From Anaerolineaceae bacterium UBA6086 (lineage in GTDB: Bacteria; Chloroflexota; Anaerolineae; Anaerolineales; Anaerolineaceae), in contig DIXG01000062.1 in NCBI GenBank assembly GCA_002436005.1, positions 790-31,592 of the forward strand: a DNA stretch of 30,803 nucleotides, read 5' to 3'. The translations under genes were made by a program, and so were the position numbers. Shown here piece after piece: positions 1 to 8,138 of this stretch (the stretch's first letter is position 1; every line of letters begins with the position of its first letter). The notes under the pieces are model-generated. The model was not told where the DNA came from and made no database searches. It was given only the letters and a program-made list of their open reading frames with translations.

Positions 1-26
1 GTTGATCTCTCTTCCTGGCGCATCAA

Positions 27-65
27 TTAAAACAGATCCAGATATATTTTCTGGATCTGTTTTTG
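27..65. terminator. Bidirectional intrinsic terminator
   Basis: Perfect 11-bp inverted repeat (31-41 and 51-61, core CAGATCCAG/CTGGATCTG) with a 9-nt loop. It is followed by a T-run on the plus strand and, read on the minus strand, by TTTT as well. It lies just past the stop codon of the last ABC-importer gene and most likely ends that minus-strand operon. Confidence 0.8.
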
Positions 66-130
66 TGTCAGCACAAACTTTTCGCTTAACCAGGCTGTAA
101 ATGACCTGGTTGTGGGTGATCTGCGTTAGC

Positions 131-1165
131 TCAGGCGTTCAGGAAGTCCTCTGCAAAGTGGCAGGCAACCTGGTGCCCAGGCCTCAATTCTCTCAGGAGG
201 GGTTCTTCTTGGGAGCAAATCTCCTGCGCATAAGGACAGCGTGGATGAAACCGGCAGCCGGGAGGTGGGTTGATTGGGTTCGGGATTTCACCTTTGGGCA
301 TCGGTTCCTTCCGTCGGTCATGTGGATCGGGAACCGGCACAGCAGCCAGGAGGGCGCGTGTGTAGGGGTGCAGCGGATGGCCGTAAACCTCTTCCAGTTC
401 GCTGATCTCAACTATCTTGCCAAGATAGAGAATGGCGATCCGATCACAAATATATTTCGCAGTTGCCAGGTCGTGGGTGATGAACAAATAAGTGAGATTC
501 AGTTCATCCTTCAACTGCACCATCAGGTCCAGCAGCAGCGCCCTGACACTGACATCTGCCATGGCGATCGGTTCATCCGCCAGGATAAGATCCGGGTTGG
601 TTACCAAAGCCCGGGCAATCACAACCCGCTGGCGTTGACCACCTGAAATCTGGTGCGGAAATTTGTTATAAAAGAATTTTGCGGGGCTCAGCCCAACTTT
701 TTCCATGATGTCAAGCACGATATCTCGGTGATCTTTGGCAGTTTCAGGATAATGGATCTTCAAACCCTGCTGGATTGCATCTCCAAGGGACATCCTGGGA
801 TTTAAGGATGCTAATGGATCCTGGAAAATGACCTGCATTCGGCGCCGCAACTTACGCAGTTCTTCTGCAGAAAGCGTTGATAGATCGATGCCATCAAAGA
901 GAACATTGCCCTCGGTTTTTTCTTCCAAACCGATTGTCACCCGACCGATGGTCGTTTTGCCACTGCCGCTTTCACCAGCCAAACCCAGTACCTCTCCTCG
1001 CCGGATGTTGAAAGAAACACCATCCACAGCACGGACAAAGTCACGTTCCTTTGAAAATAGCTGATCAATAAAAGTGGTTTGAACTGGGAACCACTTGACC
1101 AGGCTTTGAACTTCAACCAGGTAGTCATTATTTTCTTGTTTGTTTTGGGTCAATTTATCGGTCAT
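131..1165 (-). CDS. Peptide/nickel ABC importer ATP-binding protein (OppF/DppF family)
   Basis: Cytoplasmic ATPase subunit that drives an oligopeptide/dipeptide-type importer. The 344 residues are full length for the family. Walker A is GESGSGKTT at 64-72, the ABC signature ISGGQ at 173-177, Walker B LILADE at 193-198 and the switch His at 231. The C-terminal extension typical of OppD/OppF has the Cys-containing segment (GCRFHPRCP, then another Cys) near residues 303-317. The D-loop region reads DEPIAMADVSV, where most relatives have DEPxSxLDVSV, so the usual Ser and Leu are replaced. It is the last gene of the five-gene minus-strand operon and its start overlaps the end of the OppD-like gene by 4 bp (ATGA), indicating translational coupling. 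The true substrate cannot be read from sequence; peptide is the default for the family, but sugar and nickel importers share this architecture. Confidence 0.93.
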   Translation of the reverse strand: MTDKLTQNKQENNDYLVEVQSLVKWFPVQTTFIDQLFSKERDFVRAVDGVSFNIRRGEVLGLAGESGSGKTTIGRVTIGLEEKTEGNVLFDGIDLSTLSAEELRKLRRRMQVIFQDPLASLNPRMSLGDAIQQGLKIHYPETAKDHRDIVLDIMEKVGLSPAKFFYNKFPHQISGGQRQRVVIARALVTNPDLILADEPIAMADVSVRALLLDLMVQLKDELNLTYLFITHDLATAKYICDRIAILYLGKIVEISELEEVYGHPLHPYTRALLAAVPVPDPHDRRKEPMPKGEIPNPINPPPGCRFHPRCPYAQEICSQEEPLLRELRPGHQVACHFAEDFLNA

Positions 1166-2175
1166 GCCGTCACCTCAATCGTTGCTTCTTCTTTGTCTGG
1201 GTGATCTAAATACAACCAGCATTTCACCATTCTGCCAGGCACAATTTCCGAAAACTCGGGCTCAACTTGCGAGCAGATGGACATGGCAAAAGGACAGCGA
1301 GGATGGAAGCGACATCCTGCAGGTGGATGGGTAAGGTTGGGGGGTTCACCTGGCATTTTGTAGAGTTTTTCTGTGTCATCAAGTTTGATATTTGGGATGG
1401 ATTTGAGCAGGCCTTTTGTGTAAGGGTGGAGAGGAGTATCGAACACTGATTCCACATCTCCCATTTCAACGATATGCCCGGCATACATGACAGCGAGACG
1501 ATCCGAAAGCTCGGCGACCAGTGCAATGTTGTGGGTGATGACCAGTAAAGAAACGCCGAAGGTTTCACGGATATCACGGAGCTGGTCTGCTAATTGCGCT
1601 TCAACAATAACATCGAGTGAGGTCGTGGCTTCATCGGCAATAATTAAGTCTGCGTTCAGGACTAAACCGAGCCCAACCATGACTCTCTGGCGCATCCCGC
1701 CTGATAGTTGGTGGGGATAGCTCTTCATACGGTTTTTTCGAATACCGAGCCTCTGAATGAGCGTTTGCGCTCTTGCCAGGGCTTCGGTCGTGTTTGTGTC
1801 AGGTTCATGAACCTGGATGGCTTCAATAATGTGTTCATCCACTCTTTGGACCGGGTTGAGCGAGGTCATAGGGTCCTGAAAGATCATGCTGACTTTACGA
1901 CCGCGAAAATCGCGCATTTGTTTTTGATCATAGGCCATGATATCTTCGCCATTGACAATGATTTGCCCGGATGTAATTTTGCCAGGGGGTTGAATCATCC
2001 GCATGAGGGCTTTGCCCATCGTGCTTTTTCCGCACCCGCTCTCGCCCACCAACCCGAGAATCTCCCCTTTATAAATTTCAAAAGAGACATTGTCAACAGC
2101 ACTGACCTCTCCCAGTCGTGTGTTGTACTCAACGGACAGGTCGCGAACTTGCATGAGGATTTCTTTTTCAGACAT
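1162..2175 (-). CDS. Peptide/nickel ABC importer ATP-binding protein (OppD/DppD family)
   Basis: Second ATPase subunit of the importer, 337 residues, full length. Walker A GESGCGKST at 44-52, signature LSGGM at 157-161, Walker B LIIADE at 177-182 and switch His at 215 are visible. The oligopeptide-transporter C-terminal domain with the Cys cluster (GCRFHPRCP) is present. One difference from the family norm is DEATTSLDV where DEPTTALDV is usual. OppD and OppF form the ATPase heterodimer, so both subunits carry small changes next to Walker B. The start lies 4 bp downstream of the permease C stop, consistent with one transcript. Substrate class is inferred from family membership only. Confidence 0.94.
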   Translation of the reverse strand: MSEKEILMQVRDLSVEYNTRLGEVSAVDNVSFEIYKGEILGLVGESGCGKSTMGKALMRMIQPPGKITSGQIIVNGEDIMAYDQKQMRDFRGRKVSMIFQDPMTSLNPVQRVDEHIIEAIQVHEPDTNTTEALARAQTLIQRLGIRKNRMKSYPHQLSGGMRQRVMVGLGLVLNADLIIADEATTSLDVIVEAQLADQLRDIRETFGVSLLVITHNIALVAELSDRLAVMYAGHIVEMGDVESVFDTPLHPYTKGLLKSIPNIKLDDTEKLYKMPGEPPNLTHPPAGCRFHPRCPFAMSICSQVEPEFSEIVPGRMVKCWLYLDHPDKEEATIEVTA

Positions 2176-2179
2176 AAGT

Positions 2180-3442
2180 TTACTTCTCCGTAAGTCGCGG
2201 ATTTAATATTTCAGATAGGCTTTCCCCAAGCATGCTGAAAGAAAGCGTAACCAGCGTGACCATCAAGCCAGGATAAGTGATCAGCCACCAGGCGCGGCGT
2301 ACATAGTCCTGCCCTCGTGCCAGGTCAATGCCCCAGTCGGGTGTGTCAGGAGGGAGACCAAATCCCAAGAAACTTAACCCTGCTTCGGTAAGAATGGCAT
2401 CACCCACGTTGACCGAAAAGATGATGACCACCGAGGGGATCACATTTGGAAATATATATTTTGTCAAAATCTTGGTCCACGTTGTTCCGAGACTGCGAGC
2501 AGCCTCGACATAAAGCTCCTTTTTTACCGAAAGCGTCTGCCCTCTAACAATACGAAAATAGGTTGGGATATACAATACCGCAATTGAAACTATGATGTTA
2601 CCGATCCCAGCGCCTAAAACGGCGGCGATTGAAATTGCGAGGATAAGACCGGGAAACGAGTAAATGCTATCCATCAGTAAGGTCAGCACCCGGTCAAAAG
2701 GACCGCCCACAAAACCACTGATCAATCCCAGCGGAACACCGATCACAAATGAAACAATCGCAGAACTGAGGCCGACAATCAGGGCAATTCTGGTTCCCCA
2801 AATAATTCGGCTGAACACATCCTGTCCGATTTGATTCGTCCCAAGGAGGAAGCCTTTTTCACCTTTCTCTCGCAATGTCTTGTCTGCTTGCAGGGTGGGA
2901 TATTGATCTAATGTTGAACCAATTTCATCGGGAGATGCAATGAATCCGTCGATTTCACCGGCAACTAACGCATCCAAGCCTTCTTCAAGGGTCTCATAAC
3001 GCTGTTGGCGGGGTTGATAGCGAGTGCCTTCAGGCGCAGTCTCATTCAATTCATCAACAGCCTCTCGCATCGCCTGGCTGGCAGAGCTTCCGATGATAAA
3101 TCCGATATTGTTTGTTTTATCTGCAATATCCATTAATTCAATCTCGCCTCCCCCGGCATTTGAAAGCAGCCAGAAGGAAGGTGGAATTTCACCGGGTGCC
3201 AGTAATGAGGGTCCAACCTCTGCTCTGGGGTCGTAGGGCGCAAACCATTGAGGGAAAATGCCAATGGTGATAATAAAGAGCAGCAGAATGCCGCTGATGA
3301 CGACAAACCACCAGTCGCCGCCGTACCATTTCCGCGCTATAAACAGTCTGCGGACAAAGCCGACGCGATCCAAATCCAGAAGCCAATCTGGAACCTCATC
3401 TGGCGAAGATGTTGATACCTCGTTAATGTCTAAATTTTTCAT
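2180..3442 (-). CDS. Peptide/nickel ABC importer permease (OppC/DppC family) with large periplasmic insert
   Basis: Inner-membrane permease C subunit. The 420 residues are about 100-120 more than usual for DppC/OppC. An N-terminal cytoplasmic tail (1-43) is followed by TM1 (about 44-66), then an extra extracytoplasmic segment (about 95-195), then the canonical permease domain that begins with GTNQIGQDVFSRIIWGTRIA (201-220). The coupling EAA loop EAARSLGTTW is near 313-322 and four or five TM segments follow. The insert includes IGFIIGSSAS and, after a gap, LEEGLDALVAGEIDGFIAS. This matches the style of one lobe of type-2 periplasmic binding proteins (Gly-Ser-Ser phosphate/amino-acid loop, then a helix, then Gly-x-(I/V)-D). 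The start has GGAG 9-14 nt upstream. It lies between the permease B and ATPase D genes. Confidence 0.92.
   Translation of the reverse strand: MKNLDINEVSTSSPDEVPDWLLDLDRVGFVRRLFIARKWYGGDWWFVVISGILLLFIITIGIFPQWFAPYDPRAEVGPSLLAPGEIPPSFWLLSNAGGGEIELMDIADKTNNIGFIIGSSASQAMREAVDELNETAPEGTRYQPRQQRYETLEEGLDALVAGEIDGFIASPDEIGSTLDQYPTLQADKTLREKGEKGFLLGTNQIGQDVFSRIIWGTRIALIVGLSSAIVSFVIGVPLGLISGFVGGPFDRVLTLLMDSIYSFPGLILAISIAAVLGAGIGNIIVSIAVLYIPTYFRIVRGQTLSVKKELYVEAARSLGTTWTKILTKYIFPNVIPSVVIIFSVNVGDAILTEAGLSFLGFGLPPDTPDWGIDLARGQDYVRRAWWLITYPGLMVTLVTLSFSMLGESLSEILNPRLTEK
2869..3160 (-). other. Insert in permease C resembling half of a type-2 periplasmic binding domain
   Basis: These bases encode about residues 95-192 of the permease. 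The segment is absent from ordinary OppC/DppC proteins, in which TM1 is followed within about 30-40 residues by the GTDxxGRDxxSR motif. It is predicted to sit outside the membrane next to TM1. Resemblance to an SBP_bac_3-type lobe is by eye and therefore tentative. Confidence 0.5.
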
Positions 3443-3471
3443 AAAACCTTACTCCAAACCGGCATTTACAC

Positions 3472-4494
3472 CTAGTAACGAATTCGTGGGTCAATGAAGG
3501 CATACAGTATATCCATCAATAAGCTGATAAAGGCAACAAATAAGGCGAAGATACCGATAGTCGCCTGGACAGCTGTGTAATCCCGCAATTGTATTCGCTC
3601 GACCAAGTATCGACCGACACCCGGCCATGAAAAGGTGGTTTCTGTTAAGACTGCGCCTGCTAAAAGGATGGCGAACTGGAGGCCGAGCATGGTGAGGATA
3701 GGAATAAACGTATTTCGGAGTGCATGCCTGTATACAAGTTTGTTTTCCGAGATACCCCTGGCTCGTCCTGCTGTGATGAAATCGGATTGAAGCATTTCGA
3801 TCATGTTGACTCTTGTCAGGCGGACAAAAACACCCGAAAGTGCCAAACCCAGCGTCACAGATGGCAAAACCAGATGCATCAAAACTGACCATAACGCAGG
3901 CCAGTTGCGAGTCAGAATGGCATCAATGATATAAAAATTGGTAATTGAAGTAAAATTTGTAAGCAGAAGGGTATCCATCCGTCCCGAGAGGGGAAGAATG
4001 GGAATTCTCACTGAGAAAATAATTTGAAAAATAAGACCCATAAAGAAAATTGGTATGGAGTAGACCGCAATGCTGAGCAAGCGGATGATGTAATCCACTG
4101 GCTTTTTGCGATTCTTCGCGGCATATGCACCTGAAAAGATGCCTATGACGGCAGTCAGGGTGATGGCTGGAATGGTCAACTCAATCGTGGCAGGCAAACG
4201 CTCACCAAGTTCATCTCTAATCGGGCGTTCGCCCTGAGTTAGGGCTGTCCCGAAATCTAATGTGACCATGTCCCATAGAAAATCGAAGTATTGGATATAC
4301 AGGGGTCGGTTCAAGCCGAGGCGTTCCCTGAGGGCATCTGCCTGTTCCTCGCTCACGCGCGGTCCAAGCTGAGAACGGATGGGGTCACCTGGCAGGACGC
4401 GCATGACAAAAAAGATCATTGTCACCAAAATCAGGACCATTGGAATGGTGAGCAACAATCGGGTAACAAGAAATCTCCGTAGTGAAGTAGACAT
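3472..4494 (-). CDS. Peptide/nickel ABC importer permease (OppB/DppB family)
   Basis: Inner-membrane permease B subunit of 340 residues, typical length. TM1 is at about 10-31 and is followed by the family hallmark LPGDP and a periplasmic stretch ending in RLGLNRPLYIQYFDFL. The remaining TM segments follow. The coupling loop ITAGRARGISENKLVYRHAL lies about three quarters along and contacts the ATPases. The C-terminus (DPRIRY) is typical. It is second in the operon, 160 bp downstream of the binding-protein gene, and that spacer contains a terminator-like hairpin. Permeases B and C form the translocation heterodimer. No architectural oddity was seen in this subunit. Confidence 0.95.
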   Translation of the reverse strand: MSTSLRRFLVTRLLLTIPMVLILVTMIFFVMRVLPGDPIRSQLGPRVSEEQADALRERLGLNRPLYIQYFDFLWDMVTLDFGTALTQGERPIRDELGERLPATIELTIPAITLTAVIGIFSGAYAAKNRKKPVDYIIRLLSIAVYSIPIFFMGLIFQIIFSVRIPILPLSGRMDTLLLTNFTSITNFYIIDAILTRNWPALWSVLMHLVLPSVTLGLALSGVFVRLTRVNMIEMLQSDFITAGRARGISENKLVYRHALRNTFIPILTMLGLQFAILLAGAVLTETTFSWPGVGRYLVERIQLRDYTAVQATIGIFALFVAFISLLMDILYAFIDPRIRY

Positions 4495-4523
4495 AAATAC
4501 GTTCCCTCTAATACGTGCTTACG

Positions 4524-4551
4524 AAAAGGGGGCAAGGTTTCCCTCGCCCCC
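4524..4551 (-). terminator. Intra-operon attenuator hairpin between binding protein and permease genes
   Basis: On the minus strand GGGGGC (4551-4546) pairs with GCCCCC (4533-4528), with further pairs and one mismatch inside, and is followed by TTTT (4527-4524). It lies between the binding-protein stop (4655) and the permease B start (4494). Such partial terminators or processing hairpins commonly make the binding protein more abundant than the membrane subunits; that role is inferred here. Confidence 0.65.
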
Positions 4552-4654
4552 TGATTATTCTCAACAAAGGTTAGGCGTGAAAATGGCCATCAGTCTTCCT
4601 GTGCTCATGTCCACTGGCAATATCCCTTTGTCGAATACCATAAAAATCTCAGAC

Positions 4655-6373
4655 TTACTCTCGAACCGTGAAAGTGTGATTGAACACCATGTAACGCAGG
4701 GCAGGTGCATCAACCTTATCAACGGTCACACCTTCAACGTCTTGCAGGCGGATAGCCTCAACAGGGCCCAGTGTACGCCAGGCAACGTCAACCTCACCAG
4801 ATTCCACAGCATTTGACATTGTGGTTGGATCTGCGAAGTAGCGAATAATCACTTTCGGGATCAATGGCGCTTCACCGAAGTACTCGGGATTGGCTTCCAG
4901 GACCATCTGTTCGCCAGGTGTGAACGAAACCATCCGATAGGCACCCAAACCGTCAATTATGTCAGGGAATTGAACGATCTCATCCGTGAGGAAAGTGGCA
5001 GGATTGGCAACAACGAAAGGCGCTGTGGCTGCAAGGGCGGGGAAGAAGCCGAAGGAATCTTTCAGGTTGTAAACAACCGTCAGATCATCAAGCGCTTCAA
5101 CGCTATCAACATAGAGCTGAATCAAGCCGGAGACCTGTCCTTCAAGTGTGTCGAGGCGATTCCAGTGGTCCACGTATGTTTGCGCAGTCACGGGGGTCCC
5201 ATCAGCAAACTTGAGGTTTTCTCTGAGGGTAAAGGTGTAGGTCAGGCCGTCTTCACTGACAGTAGGCATAGCGGCTGCTGCACCGGGAACAAGTTCGGAG
5301 GTGCCTGGCGTGTAGGATAACAATGCCACACCAGTGTTCTTGATAACTTCCCAGTCGTGGGTTGCATAAGCATCAACCGAATCCAGGCTGTTGACCTCAT
5401 CGGTTGTGCCGATGATGATTGTGTCTGTGCTGCCCGAAGCGGGCTGTGCATCTGCACCGAAGCTCAGAACATGGTAATTGAATTCAAAGGGAGCGCCGAC
5501 AACAACACCTTCAACACCATCACGGTAGGAGACAAACTCGGGTTCCCAGAATAACGGGATGGTTGGGACATCTTCGGCATAAAGTTCACCAATTTGCTGG
5601 TAAAGACTTTCACGTTCTGCAGGGTCGGCTGATGCTGCAGCAGCTTGCAGTAAGGCATCCATGTCTTCATTGCAGTAGTTGACACCATTATCTGGTGACT
5701 GCAGACAGGAAGCGAAGGGGGAGAGCCAGTTCTCTGGATCAGCAAAGTCCGGGAACCAACCCAGGATAAAGAAGGGCAGGTCGCCAGCGACAAAGCCATC
5801 GACATATTCAGCCCAGTTCATGCTGTTCAGGTTCACGGTCATCAAACCTGTCTCTTCAAGCTGTTCTTTAATTACCTGCATGACGTCTGCAGTGGTGGTG
5901 CCGTAGTGCTCAGGAGGGTACCAGAGGTCAAACACAAATTTGTTATCCTCTGTGTAGCCTTCGTCGCTCAGCAGCTGGATGGCTAAATCAAGGTCACGTG
6001 TGCCGTATTTATCAAAGAATGGCTGTGTGGCATAGGGGTAGCCGTCCGGAACCATGTGATAGGCGGGGATGTTGCGACCTTCGAAGACACGGTCAACAAT
6101 TTCCTCCCGGTCAATCGCTGCAGCAATCGCCTGGCGAAGGTTTTTCGTCCAGAGAAAAGCAGGTTCTTCGGGTTCAGTAACCTCAGGTTCGGTAACCTCG
6201 GGTTCTGTCACTTCAGGTTCGGTGGTTTCAGGTTCAGCAACCTCAGGTTCCGTCACTTCAGGTTCGGTAACCTCAGGTTCTTCTGTGACCTCAGCTGCAG
6301 GTTGACATGCTCCGAGCACCAGGCTCGAAAGCAACAACACGATCAGCAATACAAAAAATTTTTTCGCTTTCAT
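4655..6373 (-). CDS. Solute-binding lipoprotein of family 5 (OppA/DppA type), apparently circularly permuted
   Basis: Extracytoplasmic ligand-binding lipoprotein of the importer, 572 residues. Signal peptide 1-22, lipobox LVLGAC with Cys23, then a VTEPE pentapeptide linker (about 30-70). The mature part is in unusual order. Residues 71-305 match the usual C-terminal half of family-5 binding proteins (LWTKNLRQAIAAAIDREEI, then LGWFPDFADPENW, then the segment IPLFWEPEF). Residues 316-572 match the usual N-terminal half (DTIIIGTTDEVNSLDS, LTYTFTLRENLKFADGTPVT, GLGAYRM) and end at YMVFNHTFTVRE, which in normal relatives directly precedes the RQAI..AIDR helix. Joining 572 to 71 would restore a normal protein, with nothing obvious missing. 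Ribosome site GAGGAG just upstream of the ATG. First gene of the importer operon. Confidence 0.93.
   Translation of the reverse strand: MKAKKFFVLLIVLLLSSLVLGACQPAAEVTEEPEVTEPEVTEPEVAEPETTEPEVTEPEVTEPEVTEPEEPAFLWTKNLRQAIAAAIDREEIVDRVFEGRNIPAYHMVPDGYPYATQPFFDKYGTRDLDLAIQLLSDEGYTEDNKFVFDLWYPPEHYGTTTADVMQVIKEQLEETGLMTVNLNSMNWAEYVDGFVAGDLPFFILGWFPDFADPENWLSPFASCLQSPDNGVNYCNEDMDALLQAAAASADPAERESLYQQIGELYAEDVPTIPLFWEPEFVSYRDGVEGVVVGAPFEFNYHVLSFGADAQPASGSTDTIIIGTTDEVNSLDSVDAYATHDWEVIKNTGVALLSYTPGTSELVPGAAAAMPTVSEDGLTYTFTLRENLKFADGTPVTAQTYVDHWNRLDTLEGQVSGLIQLYVDSVEALDDLTVVYNLKDSFGFFPALAATAPFVVANPATFLTDEIVQFPDIIDGLGAYRMVSFTPGEQMVLEANPEYFGEAPLIPKVIIRYFADPTTMSNAVESGEVDVAWRTLGPVEAIRLQDVEGVTVDKVDAPALRYMVFNHTFTVRE
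6164..6286 (-). repeat. 15-bp tandem repeat encoding a (VTEPE)n linker
   Basis: About eight imperfect 15-bp units encode V-T-E-P-E with variants (VAEPE, TTEPE). They form an acidic, proline-rich, extended spacer between the lipidated Cys23 and the folded part of the binding protein. Such tracts are prone to unit-number change. The repeat is coding and is not a CRISPR array. Confidence 0.85.
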
Positions 6374-6388
6374 TACTTCTCCTCGTAA

Positions 6389-6447
6389 CTAAAAATAGGA
6401 TTTACACATTTTTGAACCCATAAATTTTTCTAATAGCGTTCACCTCC
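6389..6447 (-). promoter_or_regulatory. Leader of the importer operon with an orphan perfect Shine-Dalgarno and a 10-codon uORF
   Basis: On the minus strand GGAGGTGA (6447-6440) is a full match to the anti-Shine-Dalgarno, yet the lipoprotein starts 67 bp further on with its own ribosome site. An ATG at 6421 opens a 10-codon frame ending TAG at 6389; the spacing of about 18 nt from GGAGGTGA is too long for efficient use. An ATT codon lies at a better distance. This could be a leader peptide or a remnant of an earlier gene start; expression is unknown. Confidence 0.35.
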
Positions 6448-6812
6448 TCTCAATTTAAAATTTTCTAAAAATATAAGCCAGTAAGAAGAAAGAATTCTGT
6501 ATAAATCAATGAAGATGGATTCTAATGTTGTTTTTAGACAAAACTATGCAATTTGTGTTTCGGCGTTATTGCGGTAATACGGGCAAATGGATACAAATTT
6601 CAGATTTTGCGGTAGAGATGTTCGATTTTTTTCTGATCCTTTGCACAACTTGTTATCCATTTTTATCATATTACCATTATTTCATTATTAACGAAAGGTT
6701 AATGATTGTTGAATTGCCATTTACTATTTAAAGATAATGCTGATTAATTTAGATGGTAAGAAATAATATTAATGTAAATTGAGCGATAACTTTAATAATA
6801 TTAAGTACGATA

Positions 6813-6840
6813 TTGACAATAATTAAAAGTATGATATCAT
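6813..6840 (+). promoter_or_regulatory. Sigma-70 promoter for the beta-solenoid/SHOCT gene pair
   Basis: TTGACA (6813-6818), a 16-bp spacer and TATCAT (6835-6840) with an extended -10 TG at 6832-6833. Transcription would start about 55 bp before the ATG at 6901. AGGCAGG-type purines precede the start codon. Confidence 0.65.
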
Positions 6841-6900
6841 ATTTTTAAAATATTATCCCAATTAACTGTGGAAGATTGATTATCAGAAAGGCAGGTTCCT

Positions 6901-8130
6901 ATGGCACAAGTCTTGAAACTCAATTCGGCAGACCCCACTATTCATGTGAAGGCCTATGGCGGCATCCAAATAACCGGTGTCGAACAGGCGGAGATCACCT
7001 GTGATATTGACTCCCATGACCTGGTGACGATGGTAGAGGAAAGGGACCATGTTTATGTGACTGTCAATTCCTCATGCAATATCGCTATCCCGGTTGGCGC
7101 AGTGCTTCAAATTGAAAAAGGCATGGGCTCGGTTGAGGTCCGAAACATGGCGAACAAGATCGAGATTGAGAAAGTTCTTGGCAGTCTGATTTTGAGTGAT
7201 GTGTCGGAAGTTGGTGTGGGTAAGGTGGGCGGCAATTTTGCTGTGCAAAATGCTGCAGGTCCAGTTCAGGTTGAAAAAGTTGGCGGTAATCTGATCGTAG
7301 ACAACGTGGAGAGCTTTTCCTGTGAGAAAATTGGCGGGAATTGCACCGTTAAAAACGTCGCAGGTGAATTTGCACTTTATAAGGCTGGCGGAAATGCCAA
7401 GGCGCAGGACATCCGTGGATTATTAAGGATTGAACGATTGGGCGGTTCATTTACCGGCAAAAATGTGGTGCTTGCCAGTGACCTGCGGGTTGGCGGGAAC
7501 ATAAGCGTGATTGGTTTTGCGCTGGGTGGTGATGATATTGGCTTGAAAGCAGGTGGTGATATCTTCCTTGAGATTTCAGAAGCTTTCGGAGGCGGTATTT
7601 TCAACATCCAATCTGGTAGTGAAGATATTCGGATCGCTGTTGATGGTGATGATCTGAAAATTGATGGACGTTCATATAAGTACCAGGTCGGTGAGGAGGC
7701 GTTGTCCATCGATACGTTCGCCGGCGGATCAGTTTCGCTCAAGAGCATATCTGACCCAGACGCAGACATCGTTGGGGATCTCTCGAATCACTTTGTCTAT
7801 GAAGAATCGCCTTTTAGCGAAATGATTCGGGAACGCATCGAATCGGCAACCCGCCTGGCTGAGGCAAAGGCGAAAAGCACTGAAATTCGGCTCGACCAAA
7901 TATTGGATCAGGTTGAGAAACGACGCGGATTCAAGATCAGAACGGATGTTGAAGGTGGAGAGGCTGGAAAACAACCCGATGCTCCAGCGGAACCTGTTCG
8001 CCCGGTGCGCCAACCAGCAGGAAAGAAAGGTGCTTCTGATGAAGAACGCCTGATGATTTTGAAGATGCTGCAGGACAAAAAAATCACCGTAGATGAAGCC
8101 GAAACCCTTTTCAAGGCTCTGGAAAATTGA
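6901..8130 (+). CDS. Beta-solenoid (DUF4097/YvlB-like) protein with C-terminal SHOCT-like motif
   Basis: 409 residues without signal peptide or membrane segment, so probably cytoplasmic. Residues about 1-290 are a run of short beta-strand repeats with Gly-Gly-Asn turns every 20-22 residues (KVGGNF, KVGGNL, KIGGNC, KAGGNA, RLGGSF, RVGGNI), as in DUF4097/adhesin-like solenoids. A charged, probably coiled-coil segment follows (about 300-345), then a Pro/Ala linker, then a C-terminal helical hairpin ERLMILKMLQDKKITVDEAE with the Ile-Leu-x-Met-Leu...Lys-Ile-Thr...Glu-Ala pattern of SHOCT-like domains. In YvlB/LiaX relatives that motif is normally at the N-terminus. The next gene starts 8 bp downstream and begins with the same motif. 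Function is unknown; YvlB/LiaX homologs are tied to cell-envelope stress, which is only a hint here. Confidence 0.8.
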   Translation: MAQVLKLNSADPTIHVKAYGGIQITGVEQAEITCDIDSHDLVTMVEERDHVYVTVNSSCNIAIPVGAVLQIEKGMGSVEVRNMANKIEIEKVLGSLILSDVSEVGVGKVGGNFAVQNAAGPVQVEKVGGNLIVDNVESFSCEKIGGNCTVKNVAGEFALYKAGGNAKAQDIRGLLRIERLGGSFTGKNVVLASDLRVGGNISVIGFALGGDDIGLKAGGDIFLEISEAFGGGIFNIQSGSEDIRIAVDGDDLKIDGRSYKYQVGEEALSIDTFAGGSVSLKSISDPDADIVGDLSNHFVYEESPFSEMIRERIESATRLAEAKAKSTEIRLDQILDQVEKRRGFKIRTDVEGGEAGKQPDAPAEPVRPVRQPAGKKGASDEERLMILKMLQDKKITVDEAETLFKALEN

Positions 8131-8138
8131 GGTAAATA

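Larger units (their letters stand above)
6374..6900. other. Divergent AT-rich intergenic region
   Basis: 527 bp between the minus-strand importer operon and the plus-strand beta-solenoid gene. It holds a plus-strand promoter near 6813-6840 and, on the minus strand, an orphan Shine-Dalgarno sequence at 6440-6447 ahead of the importer. A 68-codon open frame at 6525-6731 has AT-driven composition and no good start context, and is not supported as a gene. No tRNA or hairpin of note was seen. Confidence 0.6.

Noticed and set aside
101..646. 181-codon plus-strand frame at the left edge
   Set aside because: Antisense to the conserved C-terminal half of the OppF-like ATPase; no domain and no ribosome site.
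6164..6286. Tandem repeats that might suggest a CRISPR array
   Set aside because: Units are 15 bp, contiguous without unique spacers and in frame with a lipoprotein linker.
6069..6305. Plus-strand frame with Ser-Val-Thr-Ser-Gly repeats
   Set aside because: Antisense reading of the VTEPE linker repeat of the lipoprotein; no ribosome site and no independent support.
6525..6731. 68-codon plus-strand frame in the divergent intergenic region
   Set aside because: AT-driven hydrophobic composition, poor start context and no promoter of its own.
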